A stretch of 64,000 bases of DNA from Bacillota bacterium. Lineage in GTDB: Bacteria > Planctomycetota > UBA8108 > UBA1146. A program made the translations under genes and the position numbers. The notes beneath the pieces were generated by a model that had not been told where the DNA came from, searched no databases, and worked only from the letters and a program-made list of their open reading frames with translations. Below, in pieces: positions 10,821 through 20,006 of the stretch (position 1 is the stretch's first letter; every line of letters begins with the position of its first letter). The stretch is taken from the NCBI GenBank assembly GCA_003973385.1, contig QNYK01000108.1, positions 27,953 to 91,952 of the forward strand. The letters are read 5' to 3'.

Positions 10821-12623
10821 ATGCATCGCAATCTGGGCAGTTTTCTCGAAGCGCTGCGCCGATCGGGAGATCTGGTCGAGGTCGATGCCCGCGTCGATCC
10901 GCGACTTGAGGTTGCGGAGATCCATCGCCGAGTCATCGCAGGCGGCGGACCTGCACTCCTTTTTCACAATCCGGTAGGTTCCAGTTTTCCCATCGTGACC
11001 AATCTGTTCGGAACCCAGCGAAGGGTTCAGATCGGCTTTGGTGACCACGGTCAAAAGTTCCTGAGCAGGCTCGTACACCTCGCCGAGACGATGGTTCCTC
11101 CGAGTCTCCCCAAGATGTGGGGAGCGCGAGATGTCGCCGGGACCTTGCTCAAGGTTGGCATGAGAAAAAGGCGTGCCGGTGCGGTCCTGGAGGTGCAGGA
11201 TCCTCAACTCGATCTGGATGCCTTGCCCATCATCACCTGCTGGCCAGAAGATGGGGGTCCCTTCATCACGTTGCCACTGGTCTATACCGAGCACCCTGTC
11301 GATGGGCGCCACAATCTCGGCATCTACAGGCTGCAGCGCCACGATTCCGAACATCTGGGGCTTCACTTCCAGATACACAAGGGGTCTGGTTATCACCTGA
11401 TGGAGGCGGAACGACTGCAGCGTCCCTTCCCTGTCACCTGTCTGCTCGGCGGCCCTCCTGCTCTGATCGCAAGCGCAGTGGCTCCACTTCCTGAAAATGT
11501 CGGGGAGCTATTACTCGCATCGCTGTTGCAGGGAGCTCCGCTGCGGATGGCGCAAGCAGAGGGAGTCGCTCACCCCTTTGTCGCCGAGTGCGAGTTTGCC
11601 ATCCACGGCAGTGCGATCCCGGGTGTGAGATGGCCAGAAGGCCCATTCGGTGACCACTACGGCTACTACTCCCTGCAGCATGATTACCCCGTGATGAAGG
11701 TCGACGGGATCACCCACCGTCGTGGTGCGATCTATCCTGCGACAGTGGTTGGCAAACCGCGCCAGGAAGATTTCTTCCTCGGAGACTTTCTTCAAGAACT
11801 TCTCTCGCCGCTGTTCCCGCTCGTGATGCCAACGGTCCGGAAACTCTGGTCCTACGGGGAGACCGGGTACCATTCGCTGGCAGCGGCCACGGTGACAGAT
11901 CGGTACCCTCGTGAAGCGATGGTGTCTGCATTCAGGATTCTCGGAGAGGGTCAACTGTCACTGACGAAGTTTCTGTTGCTCACAGATGGAGCTGTCGACC
12001 TTCACGACTTCCCTGCAACGCTCGAGTACATCCTGGCGCGAGCAGATTTCCGCAGCGATCTGCATATCATCGCATGCACCAGCATGGATACCCTCGACTA
12101 CTCCGGGCCCAGCGTGAATGAGGGGTCGAAGGGATTTCTGCTCGGTCTCGGCGATCCCATCCGGGAACTTTCCCGGGAGTTTGAGGGCCAACTTCCCGCA
12201 GGGTTCCCTCAAGCCAAGGTGTATTGCCCCGGTTGCCTGGTGATCGAGGGGCCACCCCATGCAGATCAACCTCAAGCGGCACAGGGGTTGCTCGAGGGAT
12301 CGGCTCTTGAGGAGTGGCCGCTGGTGGTTCTGGTCGATGATGCAGTGGCTGCCACTCGATCCGATGCGAGGTTCTTGTGGACCACCTTCACTCGCTTCGA
12401 GCCAGCTGCAGATATCTACTCGAGCGCAAGTGAGGTGGTCAGGAACCACCTCGCTCACCATCCCCCCGTGGTCATCGATGCGAGGATGAAGGCGGGCTAC
12501 CCCGATGAACTGTTCTGCGACCCGGAGACATCCGCTACGGTCGAGAGCAGATGGAGCGAGTACTTCCCCGCCGGGGGAGTCGAGATGGGAGATAGCGATG
12601 GGGGGCACCTCGATCAGCTTTGA
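10821..12623 (+). CDS. UbiD-family (prenylated-FMN) decarboxylase
   Basis: A 600-residue UbiD-like protein. UbiD enzymes use prenylated FMN to decarboxylate aromatic or unsaturated acids, classically in ubiquinone or menaquinone synthesis. Typical segments are the N-terminal LEALRRSGDLVEVD, IVTNLFGT, a central GVRWPEGPFGDHYGYYS and the C-terminal VVLVDD region. The ATG at 10821 follows AGGAGG. No prenyltransferase (UbiX) or other quinone gene is adjacent, so whether it serves menaquinone synthesis or an aromatic-acid pathway is open. The small HypA-like gene just upstream may share its transcript. Confidence 0.85.
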   Translation: MHRNLGSFLEALRRSGDLVEVDARVDPRLEVAEIHRRVIAGGGPALLFHNPVGSSFPIVTNLFGTQRRVQIGFGDHGQKFLSRLVHLAETMVPPSLPKMWGARDVAGTLLKVGMRKRRAGAVLEVQDPQLDLDALPIITCWPEDGGPFITLPLVYTEHPVDGRHNLGIYRLQRHDSEHLGLHFQIHKGSGYHLMEAERLQRPFPVTCLLGGPPALIASAVAPLPENVGELLLASLLQGAPLRMAQAEGVAHPFVAECEFAIHGSAIPGVRWPEGPFGDHYGYYSLQHDYPVMKVDGITHRRGAIYPATVVGKPRQEDFFLGDFLQELLSPLFPLVMPTVRKLWSYGETGYHSLAAATVTDRYPREAMVSAFRILGEGQLSLTKFLLLTDGAVDLHDFPATLEYILARADFRSDLHIIACTSMDTLDYSGPSVNEGSKGFLLGLGDPIRELSREFEGQLPAGFPQAKVYCPGCLVIEGPPHADQPQAAQGLLEGSALEEWPLVVLVDDAVAATRSDARFLWTTFTRFEPAADIYSSASEVVRNHLAHHPPVVIDARMKAGYPDELFCDPETSATVESRWSEYFPAGGVEMGDSDGGHLDQL

Positions 12624-12700
12624 TGGGGAATCACTGGAGAGAAACCCGGAGACCTGTCGAATTATCGAGGATTCAATCCCTCACGGTGGACATCTCACGC

Positions 12701-12729
12701 TTAGACTCCCGAGTGCACTGCTGTATGAT
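12701..12729 (+). promoter_or_regulatory. Sigma-70-type promoter for the FG-GAP/dockerin protein
   Basis: TTAGAC (12701-12706), a 17-base spacer and TATGAT (12724-12729) match -35/-10 consensus closely. They lie 39 bases before the ATG at 12768, within the 144-bp gap after ubiD. This is the best-looking promoter in the window. Confidence 0.6.
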
Positions 12730-12767
12730 GGAGAGGTCCGTCAGTTTCTCAAAATAGAGGAGTGCAG

Positions 12768-14534
12768 ATGATCAGGCTCCGAGCAAGATCCACCCTGGCG
12801 ATGGCTTTGCTATCGTTTGCCGTGCTGTTTTCGGGAACAGTCGTTGTTGAGGCGCAGCCAGGAAGCCTTGGAGTTCTCGGTACGTATCCCGATAGCAACG
12901 CGCTGACCGCGCCGATCGCAACCTCGATCTGGATCAATTTCCTTGAACCGATCGATCCAGCCAGCGTCAGCAACGGGTCGTTCTGGGCCTTTGGACGCTG
13001 GAGTGGTCCGGCGGAGGGGATACTGGAGGTGGTCGGTGGCGGATCCTCCATTCGACTCACTCCCGACAATCCCTTCTCTGCGGGTGAGCAGGTGATGGTG
13101 ATCCTTTCCGAGCAGATCACTGCAGTCAGCGGAGCGTCGATCCAGCAGGGGGGGTACAGCTTTCTGTTCTGGACAGCATCTGCTTCTACAACATTGCAAC
13201 TGGATCAAACAGCCAACTGGTCGACCCGTTCCAATCCCAATGTATCGACGCGCAGTTACGGGGGAGTCGGTTCTGACCTCAACAATGATGGCAACCTCGA
13301 CATCACGGTCATCAACGAAGACACCGCTGATGTGCGTTGCTACCTCAATCAAGGCAATGACAGCGGAGAATTTGGCCCGATGGTCAATCCCCCGAGTTCT
13401 GTGAATCTGCAGGCGAGTCCCAATGAGCCAGCAGACTTCAACCGAGATGGATTTGTCGATCTGGTGGTCTGCAACATCGCCACCGATACGGTTTCGGTGC
13501 TGCTGGGTAATGGCGATGGCACCTTCGCTCCTCAGCAGCAGATCAATGTTGGAATCGCTCCCAGAGGAGTCGCCGTGCTCGATGTCGATGGGGATGGTGA
13601 CATGGATGTGGTCAATACCAACTACGGCAACGGAAACCTGTCGATCTTGCTCAACAATGGCAATGGAGTATTTGGGGCGCCGACATTTTTCGAGGGGGGC
13701 GGTGCTGGAGAGCGTTCCCTGGCAACGGGAGACATGAACGGGGATGGTCTGCTCGATCTGGTGATCGGCATGCTCAACAGCGGTGAGATCGTCGTGAACC
13801 TGAACAATGGTGACGGAACCTTCACCGAATCCGGATCTGAACCGGCGGTGAGTGGCACCTGGATGCTGGCACTGGGCGATCTCAATGGCGATGGTCATCT
13901 CGATGTGACCAGCGTCAATGCCAGCCAGGACAATTGCACCACCAACTTTGGCAACGGAGATGGCACCATCACTCCAGCCATTGCATATCCGACAGATAAT
14001 TATCCTCTATCCACGGATGTGGGTGATCTCGATGGAGATGGCGATCTCGACTGGGTCATCTCCAGCTACCTTGGCGATTGGTACATCTACCTCAATGATG
14101 GTGATGGTAACTTCACGTTTTTTCTGGAGATACTCGCACCCATTGCCGCCAGTTGTGCCGTCATGATGGATATCGACAACGACCTCGATCTCGATCTGGT
14201 TCTCATCGACGAACTCGCCGATGTTGTGATCATCTACAAGCAGGAGGGTGTGCCACCTCCGCAGTTCATCCGGGCAGATGCGAACTGGGATGGAATCGTC
14301 GACATCGGAGATGTGGTCAAGCAATTGAGTAGTCTGTTCGGTTGTACGGCAGTCTGCTCCTGTCCCGATGTGCTCGATTCCAACGATGATGGCTCCAATG
14401 ACATCTCCGATCCGATCTACCTGTTGATGTACCTGTTCAGTAATGGATTGGCACCACCGGCACCCTATCCCTCCTGCGGAGCGGACCCGACGCTGGATAC
14501 TCTCGATTGCTTGTTCCAGCCACCATGTCTTTGA
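12768..14534 (+). CDS. Secreted FG-GAP/VCBS repeat protein with dockerin-like C-terminus
   Basis: A 588-residue exported protein: signal peptide (about residues 1-30), a bacterial Ig-like domain (about 35-130, YPDSNALTAPIATSIWINF), then seven or so FG-GAP repeats with calcium-binding D-x-D/N-x-D-G loops (DLNNDGNLDI, DVDGDGDMDV, DLDGDGDLDW), and a pair of dockerin-like EF-hand units (ADANWDGIVDIGD, SNDDGSNDISD). It ends in the CGADPTLDTLDC...PC tail shared with three other proteins in the window. FG-GAP repeats fold as beta-propellers for extracellular binding. ATG 12768 follows AGAGGAG. Function is presumably surface or matrix attachment; ligand unknown. Confidence 0.85.
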   Translation: MIRLRARSTLAMALLSFAVLFSGTVVVEAQPGSLGVLGTYPDSNALTAPIATSIWINFLEPIDPASVSNGSFWAFGRWSGPAEGILEVVGGGSSIRLTPDNPFSAGEQVMVILSEQITAVSGASIQQGGYSFLFWTASASTTLQLDQTANWSTRSNPNVSTRSYGGVGSDLNNDGNLDITVINEDTADVRCYLNQGNDSGEFGPMVNPPSSVNLQASPNEPADFNRDGFVDLVVCNIATDTVSVLLGNGDGTFAPQQQINVGIAPRGVAVLDVDGDGDMDVVNTNYGNGNLSILLNNGNGVFGAPTFFEGGGAGERSLATGDMNGDGLLDLVIGMLNSGEIVVNLNNGDGTFTESGSEPAVSGTWMLALGDLNGDGHLDVTSVNASQDNCTTNFGNGDGTITPAIAYPTDNYPLSTDVGDLDGDGDLDWVISSYLGDWYIYLNDGDGNFTFFLEILAPIAASCAVMMDIDNDLDLDLVLIDELADVVIIYKQEGVPPPQFIRADANWDGIVDIGDVVKQLSSLFGCTAVCSCPDVLDSNDDGSNDISDPIYLLMYLFSNGLAPPAPYPSCGADPTLDTLDCLFQPPCL

Positions 14535-14541
14535 GATAGAG

Positions 14542-15051
14542 ATGTCTCGATTGCCCGAAATTCGTGAAGCGAAGGAAGGGGACATCCAGCAGTTGCTTGC
14601 CCTGCGCCTGGAGGCACTGCAGCAACATCCTCTCGCATTTTCCTCTTCTCCCGATGACGATCGCCTCGACCTGGAGCATCTTCAGAATGTCATTTCAGAG
14701 GATAAGCAGGTCATTTTCTGTGCAGCCCATGGCGAGAACATCGTGGGCATGGTGGGCGCCTTTGTGCAGCCCCAGAGAAAGTTGAGCCACCGTTGCGATG
14801 TGTGGGGTGCTTATCTGAGGGCCTCCGAGCGGGGCCATGGAGTGGGTCGTCAGTTGATGGAGGCAGTTGTCGATCGAGCGCGATCGTGGAACTGTGAATC
14901 TATCGATGTGGGTGTTACTTCAGGATCCAAGGAGGCGATCGGTTTGTACCAATCGCTGGGATTCGTCAGTTGCGGAATCGTAGCGCGCGCCATCGTCGAT
15001 GGTGAGCATGCTACCAGCGAGCACATCATGGTGCTCCATCTCGAGAAGTAG
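14542..15051 (+). CDS. GNAT-family N-acetyltransferase
   Basis: A 169-residue GNAT acetyltransferase. The acetyl-CoA loop is visible as RGHGVGRQLMEAVVDRA, preceded by the strand VWGAYLRASERG and followed by ESIDVGVTSGSKEAIGLYQSLGF, a typical C-terminal GNAT end. The acceptor could be a small molecule or a protein N-terminus. The ATG at 14542 begins only seven bases after the preceding stop, with a weak GAGATAGAG site, so it is probably cotranscribed with the FG-GAP gene although the functions look unrelated. Confidence 0.87.
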   Translation: MSRLPEIREAKEGDIQQLLALRLEALQQHPLAFSSSPDDDRLDLEHLQNVISEDKQVIFCAAHGENIVGMVGAFVQPQRKLSHRCDVWGAYLRASERGHGVGRQLMEAVVDRARSWNCESIDVGVTSGSKEAIGLYQSLGFVSCGIVARAIVDGEHATSEHIMVLHLEK

Positions 15052-15083
15052 CTGTCAGCCAGGTGACTACCACCCGATATCCG

Positions 15084-16520
15084 TCAAAGTGCGGTGCCGC
15101 GCGCTGACTTCTTCTTGGCTGGCTCGATCGGGCGCAATCCGAAATGATCAGGGGAGATCCAGGGAGCGCGGAATATCGCCCCGCCGCGGGCACCGGCGCC
15201 ACGAACTCCTGCGCCTTGCTCGCCAAAACCGCTCTTGTTGATGTGCTCCCAGACGATGTTTCCGCTGCGGGTCACCTCGAAGATTCGACCCGTGGACCCG
15301 CTGCAGATCAGCGTGTTGCCGCCAGGCAATCGTTCGGCGCCTGAGATGTTAGAGGAGAAGAAATTTCCCGGATCCTCATACTTCCAGATCGGCTCTGGAG
15401 GCGAGAACGCGCCGTCCGTCTCGCGCAGGTACTTCCCATCCGAGGAGATCGGAGGGGCCAGTTCAAGAACCGTCGAGTAGTTGCCTCGACGACCCTGGCC
15501 GTTGTTGAAGATCATGATGTTGCCTTGCCCTGGTAGGTCCGGAGAGATCCATTGCGCATCGTGTTGCTTGAAGAGCTCTCGATCCGAGTCACTGCCTCTG
15601 CCATAGGTTTGCGGGTTTCCCCAGCGCCACAGGATTCCTGGGTTATCGGTGCCTGAAGTGGAGTGATCGATGACCCACACCTCGTCGAAACCGTGGACGC
15701 TCAGGATGATCTGGTCGAGTTCGGGGTTGTAGTCGACAGAGTTGGTGTGCATCCAGTCCGGCTGCCCCAGTTCCCGGCTCTGAAATGCAACATAATTGAC
15801 GTCGATCTTCTCCGGGTGATCCGATGCCCTTCCGTAATTTGGAAGTTCTGCATCGATATCCTGGATCAAGTGATCCCACGGACTCCAGCGCCAGACCACC
15901 TCTCCGCCAGACTCTCCGGTCGGCTTGATCTCGACGACAGCATCGACCCACAACTCGTCGGCGGGAAGCAGGGCGGGATGACGACCCGCCGCAAGGCACT
16001 CTTGTTTCCCTTTTCGCTCCCAGCAGACCAGCAGAAAATTGCCATCGGGGAGCGGTTCGATGTCATGGTGTTGAAGGTGAGCATCACTGGCCCAGTCCAG
16101 TTTCCAGGTGACCTCGCCATCCCAGGTCACTCTCTCGATGACGCCACCGGCACCTCCGCCCTGAAATCCAAACGCGCCTCGTCGTCCGATGGCACCGGTT
16201 CTGAGCAAAGAACCGTCATCGAGGAGGTAGACCGAGTGCCCGGGCCGCCTTTCTCCGCGCCAGACATGGATCGGCGCACCTGTTCTGTCGATGATCTGCA
16301 CGTCGGTGCTTCCCAGGGGTGCCAGCAACAGAAATCCACCTTCATGTGATTCTGATTCCTGCCTCCCGGGCTCGGGTGCCTCTGCAGGAGCCGCTTCTGG
16401 TGTTCCGGTCGGTGGTTCGGAAATCTGGCACAGCGCGAGAGCCGGCAGTGCCCAGCTGCTCACCAGGACCACGGTGAGCCACTGCAGGCGAGTCAAAATA
16501 CCGAGAGAATTCGATGACAT
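15084..16520 (-). CDS. Secreted arylsulfotransferase (ASST)-like beta-propeller protein
   Basis: A 478-residue exported protein with a signal peptide (LTVVLVSSWALPALALC) and a Pro/Glu-rich linker. A propeller-like body follows, with repeated phrases such as WDGEVTWKLDWAS, HHDIEPLPDGNFLLVCWE, WMHTNSVDYNPELDQIILSVHGFDEVWVIDHST and ERLPGGNTLICSGSTGRIFEVTRSGNIVWEH. The HHD...PDGN and HTNSVDYNPELDQI motifs are characteristic of the ASST/PQQ-like family; many members are not proven sulfotransferases. Start ATG 16520 follows GGAG. It is divergent from the barrel-like gene, with very little space for two promoters. Confidence 0.75.
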   Translation of the reverse strand: MSSNSLGILTRLQWLTVVLVSSWALPALALCQISEPPTGTPEAAPAEAPEPGRQESESHEGGFLLLAPLGSTDVQIIDRTGAPIHVWRGERRPGHSVYLLDDGSLLRTGAIGRRGAFGFQGGGAGGVIERVTWDGEVTWKLDWASDAHLQHHDIEPLPDGNFLLVCWERKGKQECLAAGRHPALLPADELWVDAVVEIKPTGESGGEVVWRWSPWDHLIQDIDAELPNYGRASDHPEKIDVNYVAFQSRELGQPDWMHTNSVDYNPELDQIILSVHGFDEVWVIDHSTSGTDNPGILWRWGNPQTYGRGSDSDRELFKQHDAQWISPDLPGQGNIMIFNNGQGRRGNYSTVLELAPPISSDGKYLRETDGAFSPPEPIWKYEDPGNFFSSNISGAERLPGGNTLICSGSTGRIFEVTRSGNIVWEHINKSGFGEQGAGVRGAGARGGAIFRAPWISPDHFGLRPIEPAKKKSARGTAL

Positions 16521-16564
16521 GGAGTACCTCCCACTGCTCCAGGATACACGCAATCGCGCCCTGG

Positions 16565-17674
16565 ATGATTCCACTTCCGCACTGGATTCGATGGCCATCG
16601 CGTGTTGCCATCGTCACGGCCGAAGCCAGGATCTGGAGGGGGAGTTCCATCTCAACGTCACATCTGCGAGTTCTGTTGCTGCTATTGCTCTCATCTCATG
16701 GCCTGCTGGTCGCAGCGGACCCGGTAACAATCGCACCGCTGAGACTCCAGGATCCCGAAGTGGATCCAGATGATCCCGTCCAGACGATAATAAATGCACT
16801 CGATGAGGACATCGAATTGCCGAGAAGGCTTTCCGTCATGCATCAGGAGATCGGCGATCGAGTTCTTGAGCTGAGTGATCGGATCGATGACTTTTTTGGC
16901 GATCCCCGGCTGGAAACAGAGGCTGGCAAGACTCGTTACAGGGTTCGTTCCGAGTGGAGAATCGAAGAAGAGGGAGAGTCGACCATTGGCGTCAAGGTTC
17001 GTGGACATGCGGTACTTCCCCGGACTCGACAACGACTCGGCTTCTTTCTGGAGTCGTTTCGAGACGATGTGCTGACAGATCTCGACGATTTACTCGGCGA
17101 TCCCGCTGATGACACCGATTCATTGACTGCAGCCGAGGACGTCTCGGGATTGCGCGCAGCACTCTTCTCCAATAAGCGTGGAAGATTGTCCCTCGACGGT
17201 GGAGTGAAACTGTCGAAGAGTCCACAGGCCCGAGTCAAACTTCGATGGCAAGAGGATCACGAACTGGAAAATCTGTGGAGCCTCAGGCTGATCCAGAGTC
17301 TCGAGTATCGAGGTGAGGAAGGATACGGCGAGCGCACCCAGTTGCGTTTCGAAAGAGCCATCGATGAGAAATTGCTCAGATTTGGAATCGAAGGCGTCTG
17401 GTTCGAAGAGCAGGATTTCAAGGCGCTGCTGACCACCAGTTTTTTCGTTCCCTTCGATTCACGCAGTGTGATTCGCCTGAGTGGGCAAATGACCGCAGAC
17501 CTCGGAGATGCGCCAGCGCGTACCGGCGTTGGAGTGGGAGTCGGGTTTCGCCGAAGGCTCTACAGCGACTGGCTCTTCGGAGAGATCGCTCCTCATGTGT
17601 TCTGGCCTCAGAAGTCCTTCGATGGCAGTGAAGTGTCCCTGATGCTGGTGACCGAGGTGATCTTCGGCCGTTGA
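16565..17674 (+). CDS. Exported protein, probable outer-membrane beta-barrel
   Basis: The mature part (about 320 residues) alternates charged and aromatic residues in strands with turns (RVRSEWRIEEEGESTIGVKVRGHA, GVKLSKSPQARVKLRWQEDHELENLW split by turns) and ends with a phenylalanine-containing strand VTEVIFGR, as in outer-membrane barrels. An acidic helical region (residues about 70-115) precedes the strands. The coordinates use ATG 16565, which gives a long basic stretch before the hydrophobic core LRVLLLLLLSSHGLLVAA. A start at ATC 16649 after GGAGGGGGAG would give a perfect signal peptide. No known family recognised. Confidence 0.6.
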   Translation: MIPLPHWIRWPSRVAIVTAEARIWRGSSISTSHLRVLLLLLLSSHGLLVAADPVTIAPLRLQDPEVDPDDPVQTIINALDEDIELPRRLSVMHQEIGDRVLELSDRIDDFFGDPRLETEAGKTRYRVRSEWRIEEEGESTIGVKVRGHAVLPRTRQRLGFFLESFRDDVLTDLDDLLGDPADDTDSLTAAEDVSGLRAALFSNKRGRLSLDGGVKLSKSPQARVKLRWQEDHELENLWSLRLIQSLEYRGEEGYGERTQLRFERAIDEKLLRFGIEGVWFEEQDFKALLTTSFFVPFDSRSVIRLSGQMTADLGDAPARTGVGVGVGFRRRLYSDWLFGEIAPHVFWPQKSFDGSEVSLMLVTEVIFGR

Positions 17675-17736
17675 TTCCTTGCATGTTGTCTCGCTGCCAC
17701 CAAGGCGTATTCTCTGCGGAGGAAGAGGAGGCCCCG

Positions 17737-18834
17737 ATGCTCAGAGCAGATCCGAAGTGCGATCCCGAGGGCAAGGGGACCCGCTATGGAATCCTCGCCA
17801 TGCTGCTGGTGGGAGCGGGTTGTGGCACTCTGATCTACCTGGGAAATCCAGGGAACATGGGGATCTGTGGTGCCTGCTTCCTGCGCGATTCTGCCGGAGC
17901 CTTGCATCTCTTCGACAAGCCTGCTTCTCTTCCCTACCTTCGCCCGGAGATCTTCGGAGTGGTCTTTGGAGCTCTGTTGTGGATGGCCATCCGGGGCAAG
18001 TGGCAGGCGAGATCGGGAAGCCATGCCGCGACCAGGTTTTTCTTTGGCATCTGGATGGGAATCGGATCACTGGTCTTTCTCGGCTGCCCATTTCGGATGC
18101 TGCAGCGACTCGGTGGTCTCGATCTGACCGCCTGGATCGCCCTGCCCGGATTCATCGCCGGTGTCGGAGTGGGACTGTACTTCGAGAAGCGTGGCTACAG
18201 TGTTGGAAAAACGCAAGCAGCACCTGCCCCGGTGGGCTTGCTGTTTCCGGGGTTGATGCTGCTGGCGGGTGTGCTCTGGTTCCAGGGACAGCTGGCGGGA
18301 CCGGGACAGGATGGGGGTCCTCCCCCGCCTCATGCGCCCTGGATGTACTCGCTGGGTATCGCTCTGGTGGCTGGAATACTCCTCTCGGCTACCCGTTTCT
18401 GTGCCGTGACTGCCGGCAGGCAAGTGTTTCTGAAGGATCGTCGAATGCTGCTGGCTTCGCTGGCGATGCTGATCGGATTCGGACTCGTGGTTCTGACGAC
18501 CGGCAAGGCCGTTCCTGGAATTGAGGGCCAACCTTTGGCGCACACGGACCACCTGTGGTCGGCGCTGGCACTGGCCCTGGTCGGGCTCTGCGGCTGCCTC
18601 GCTGGCGGCTGCCCCGTGCGTCAACTGGTGATGACCGGTGAAGGAAACGCCGATGCAGCGATGGCGGTTGCGGGCATTCTGGTCGGCGGCGCTCTCAGCC
18701 ACGGGTTCGCGCTCGCTTCCAGTGGCGCAGGCACCACGGAATCAGGACGTCTGGCCATCGTCGTGGGGCTTGCCATCGCAGTGGTCTACGGTGCATCCCG
18801 ATCGATGCTGGCCAGTGCGAAGGGATCCGCATGA
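17737..18834 (+). CDS. YedE-family putative sulfur/selenium-compound transporter
   Basis: A 365-residue membrane protein with about ten hydrophobic segments in two homologous halves. Conserved cysteine-containing motifs are present: GNMGICGACFLRD near the N-terminus, GCPFRMLQRLGG in the first half and GCPVRQLVMTGEGN in the second. The latter, with its GEGN extension, is typical of the YedE subgroup linked to selenium metabolism, related to thiosulfate transporters (YeeE). The ATG at 17737 follows AGGAGG. Its stop overlaps the sialidase start by four bases. No TusA/SirA-like partner or selenium genes are visible nearby. Confidence 0.82.
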   Translation: MLRADPKCDPEGKGTRYGILAMLLVGAGCGTLIYLGNPGNMGICGACFLRDSAGALHLFDKPASLPYLRPEIFGVVFGALLWMAIRGKWQARSGSHAATRFFFGIWMGIGSLVFLGCPFRMLQRLGGLDLTAWIALPGFIAGVGVGLYFEKRGYSVGKTQAAPAPVGLLFPGLMLLAGVLWFQGQLAGPGQDGGPPPPHAPWMYSLGIALVAGILLSATRFCAVTAGRQVFLKDRRMLLASLAMLIGFGLVVLTTGKAVPGIEGQPLAHTDHLWSALALALVGLCGCLAGGCPVRQLVMTGEGNADAAMAVAGILVGGALSHGFALASSGAGTTESGRLAIVVGLAIAVVYGASRSMLASAKGSA

Positions 18835-20003
18835 CGACTTCTCGACCGGTACTTCTGATCATCGCCGGGTTCTGGGCTGTTGCTTCCATCTCCGCGCAGG
18901 ATGTCCCGAAACAACCATCCACGACCGACAAACCACTGCCGCCCGGCTACTCCATTCCGATCGTCGACCTCACAGACGATGTCGACGGGGTGATCACCAT
19001 CGATCGTGAGAAGGGTCAATATCTTGGTCATCCGACTGCGGTATTGCTCGAGGATGATCGCACCATCTTGTGTGTGTACCCGAAGGGGCACGGCCGTGGA
19101 GCGATCGTCTACAAGAAGAGCACCGATGGTGGCAAGACATGGAGTGGTCGGCTACCGACACCTGAAAACTGGGCCTCTTCAAAAGAGGTTCCGACGATTC
19201 ATCGAGTCGTCGATGGAGATGGAAACAAGAGATTGATCGTCTGGTCCGGTCTGTATCCAGCGCGGATCGCCGTCAGTGATGATGATGGCAAATCCTGGAG
19301 CCCGCTGAAGCCAGCGGGACAGTGGGGGGGAATCGTCGTCATGGGGTCGGTAGCGAGACTCTCCGATGGTCGGTACGCGGCCTGGTTCCATGACGATGGT
19401 CGTTTTTTCAGATCCAGGCGCGGCCCTGCCCGCTTCGATGTATTTCAGACCCTATCCATCGATGGAGGATTGACCTGGTCGGAACCGGTCTCGATAGCTC
19501 ATCGCCCCGATGTTCACCTCTGTGAGCCTGGTTTCATACGATCCCCGGATGGAAAGACCATCGCCTTGCTGATGCGAGAGAACAGCCGCACCAGAAACTC
19601 GTTTGTCATCTTCAGTGAAGATGAAGGTCGCAGTTGGTCCGACCCGAGAGAACTTCCTGCTGCTCTGACGGGCGATCGTCACACGGCCACACACACCAGC
19701 GATGGGCGTCTCTTCATCTCGTTCCGGGATACAACGAGAGAGAGTGACACCAAGGGGGATTGGGTCGGTTGGGTCGGTCAATGGCAAGACATCGTGGATG
19801 GAACAGAGGGCCAGTATCGCGTTCGATTGATGGACAACCACGTCAGCGGTGATTGCGCCTACCCCGCCGTATTGCAGCAGCAAGATGGCACCATCATCGC
19901 CATCACATACGGTCACTGGACAGCGGGAGAAAAACCCTGGATCGCCTGTCGACGCTTCACCATGGCACAACTCGATGCCAGGTTGGATGCGGCCAAGGAA
20001 TAA
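18831..20003 (+). CDS. Secreted sialidase-like (BNR/Asp-box) glycoside hydrolase
   Basis: A 390-residue protein with a signal peptide ending near ASISAQ and a six-bladed propeller signature: four Asp-boxes (STDGGKTW, SDDDGKSW, SIDGGLTW, SEDEGRSW) at roughly 60-80-residue spacing. GHPTAVLLEDDRTILCVYPKGHGRGA near the N-terminus is the usual opening of this sialidase/exo-glycosidase group. These proteins cleave or bind terminal sugars outside the cytoplasm; true sialic-acid specificity is not established. It overlaps yedE by ATGA and so is translationally coupled to it. Confidence 0.83.
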   Translation: MTTSRPVLLIIAGFWAVASISAQDVPKQPSTTDKPLPPGYSIPIVDLTDDVDGVITIDREKGQYLGHPTAVLLEDDRTILCVYPKGHGRGAIVYKKSTDGGKTWSGRLPTPENWASSKEVPTIHRVVDGDGNKRLIVWSGLYPARIAVSDDDGKSWSPLKPAGQWGGIVVMGSVARLSDGRYAAWFHDDGRFFRSRRGPARFDVFQTLSIDGGLTWSEPVSIAHRPDVHLCEPGFIRSPDGKTIALLMRENSRTRNSFVIFSEDEGRSWSDPRELPAALTGDRHTATHTSDGRLFISFRDTTRESDTKGDWVGWVGQWQDIVDGTEGQYRVRLMDNHVSGDCAYPAVLQQQDGTIIAITYGHWTAGEKPWIACRRFTMAQLDARLDAAKE

Positions 20004-20006
20004 CGA

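Noticed and set aside
12810..13898. 362-codon minus-strand frame opposite the FG-GAP protein
   Set aside because: Produced by the repetitive D-G-D codons of the FG-GAP repeats read in reverse.
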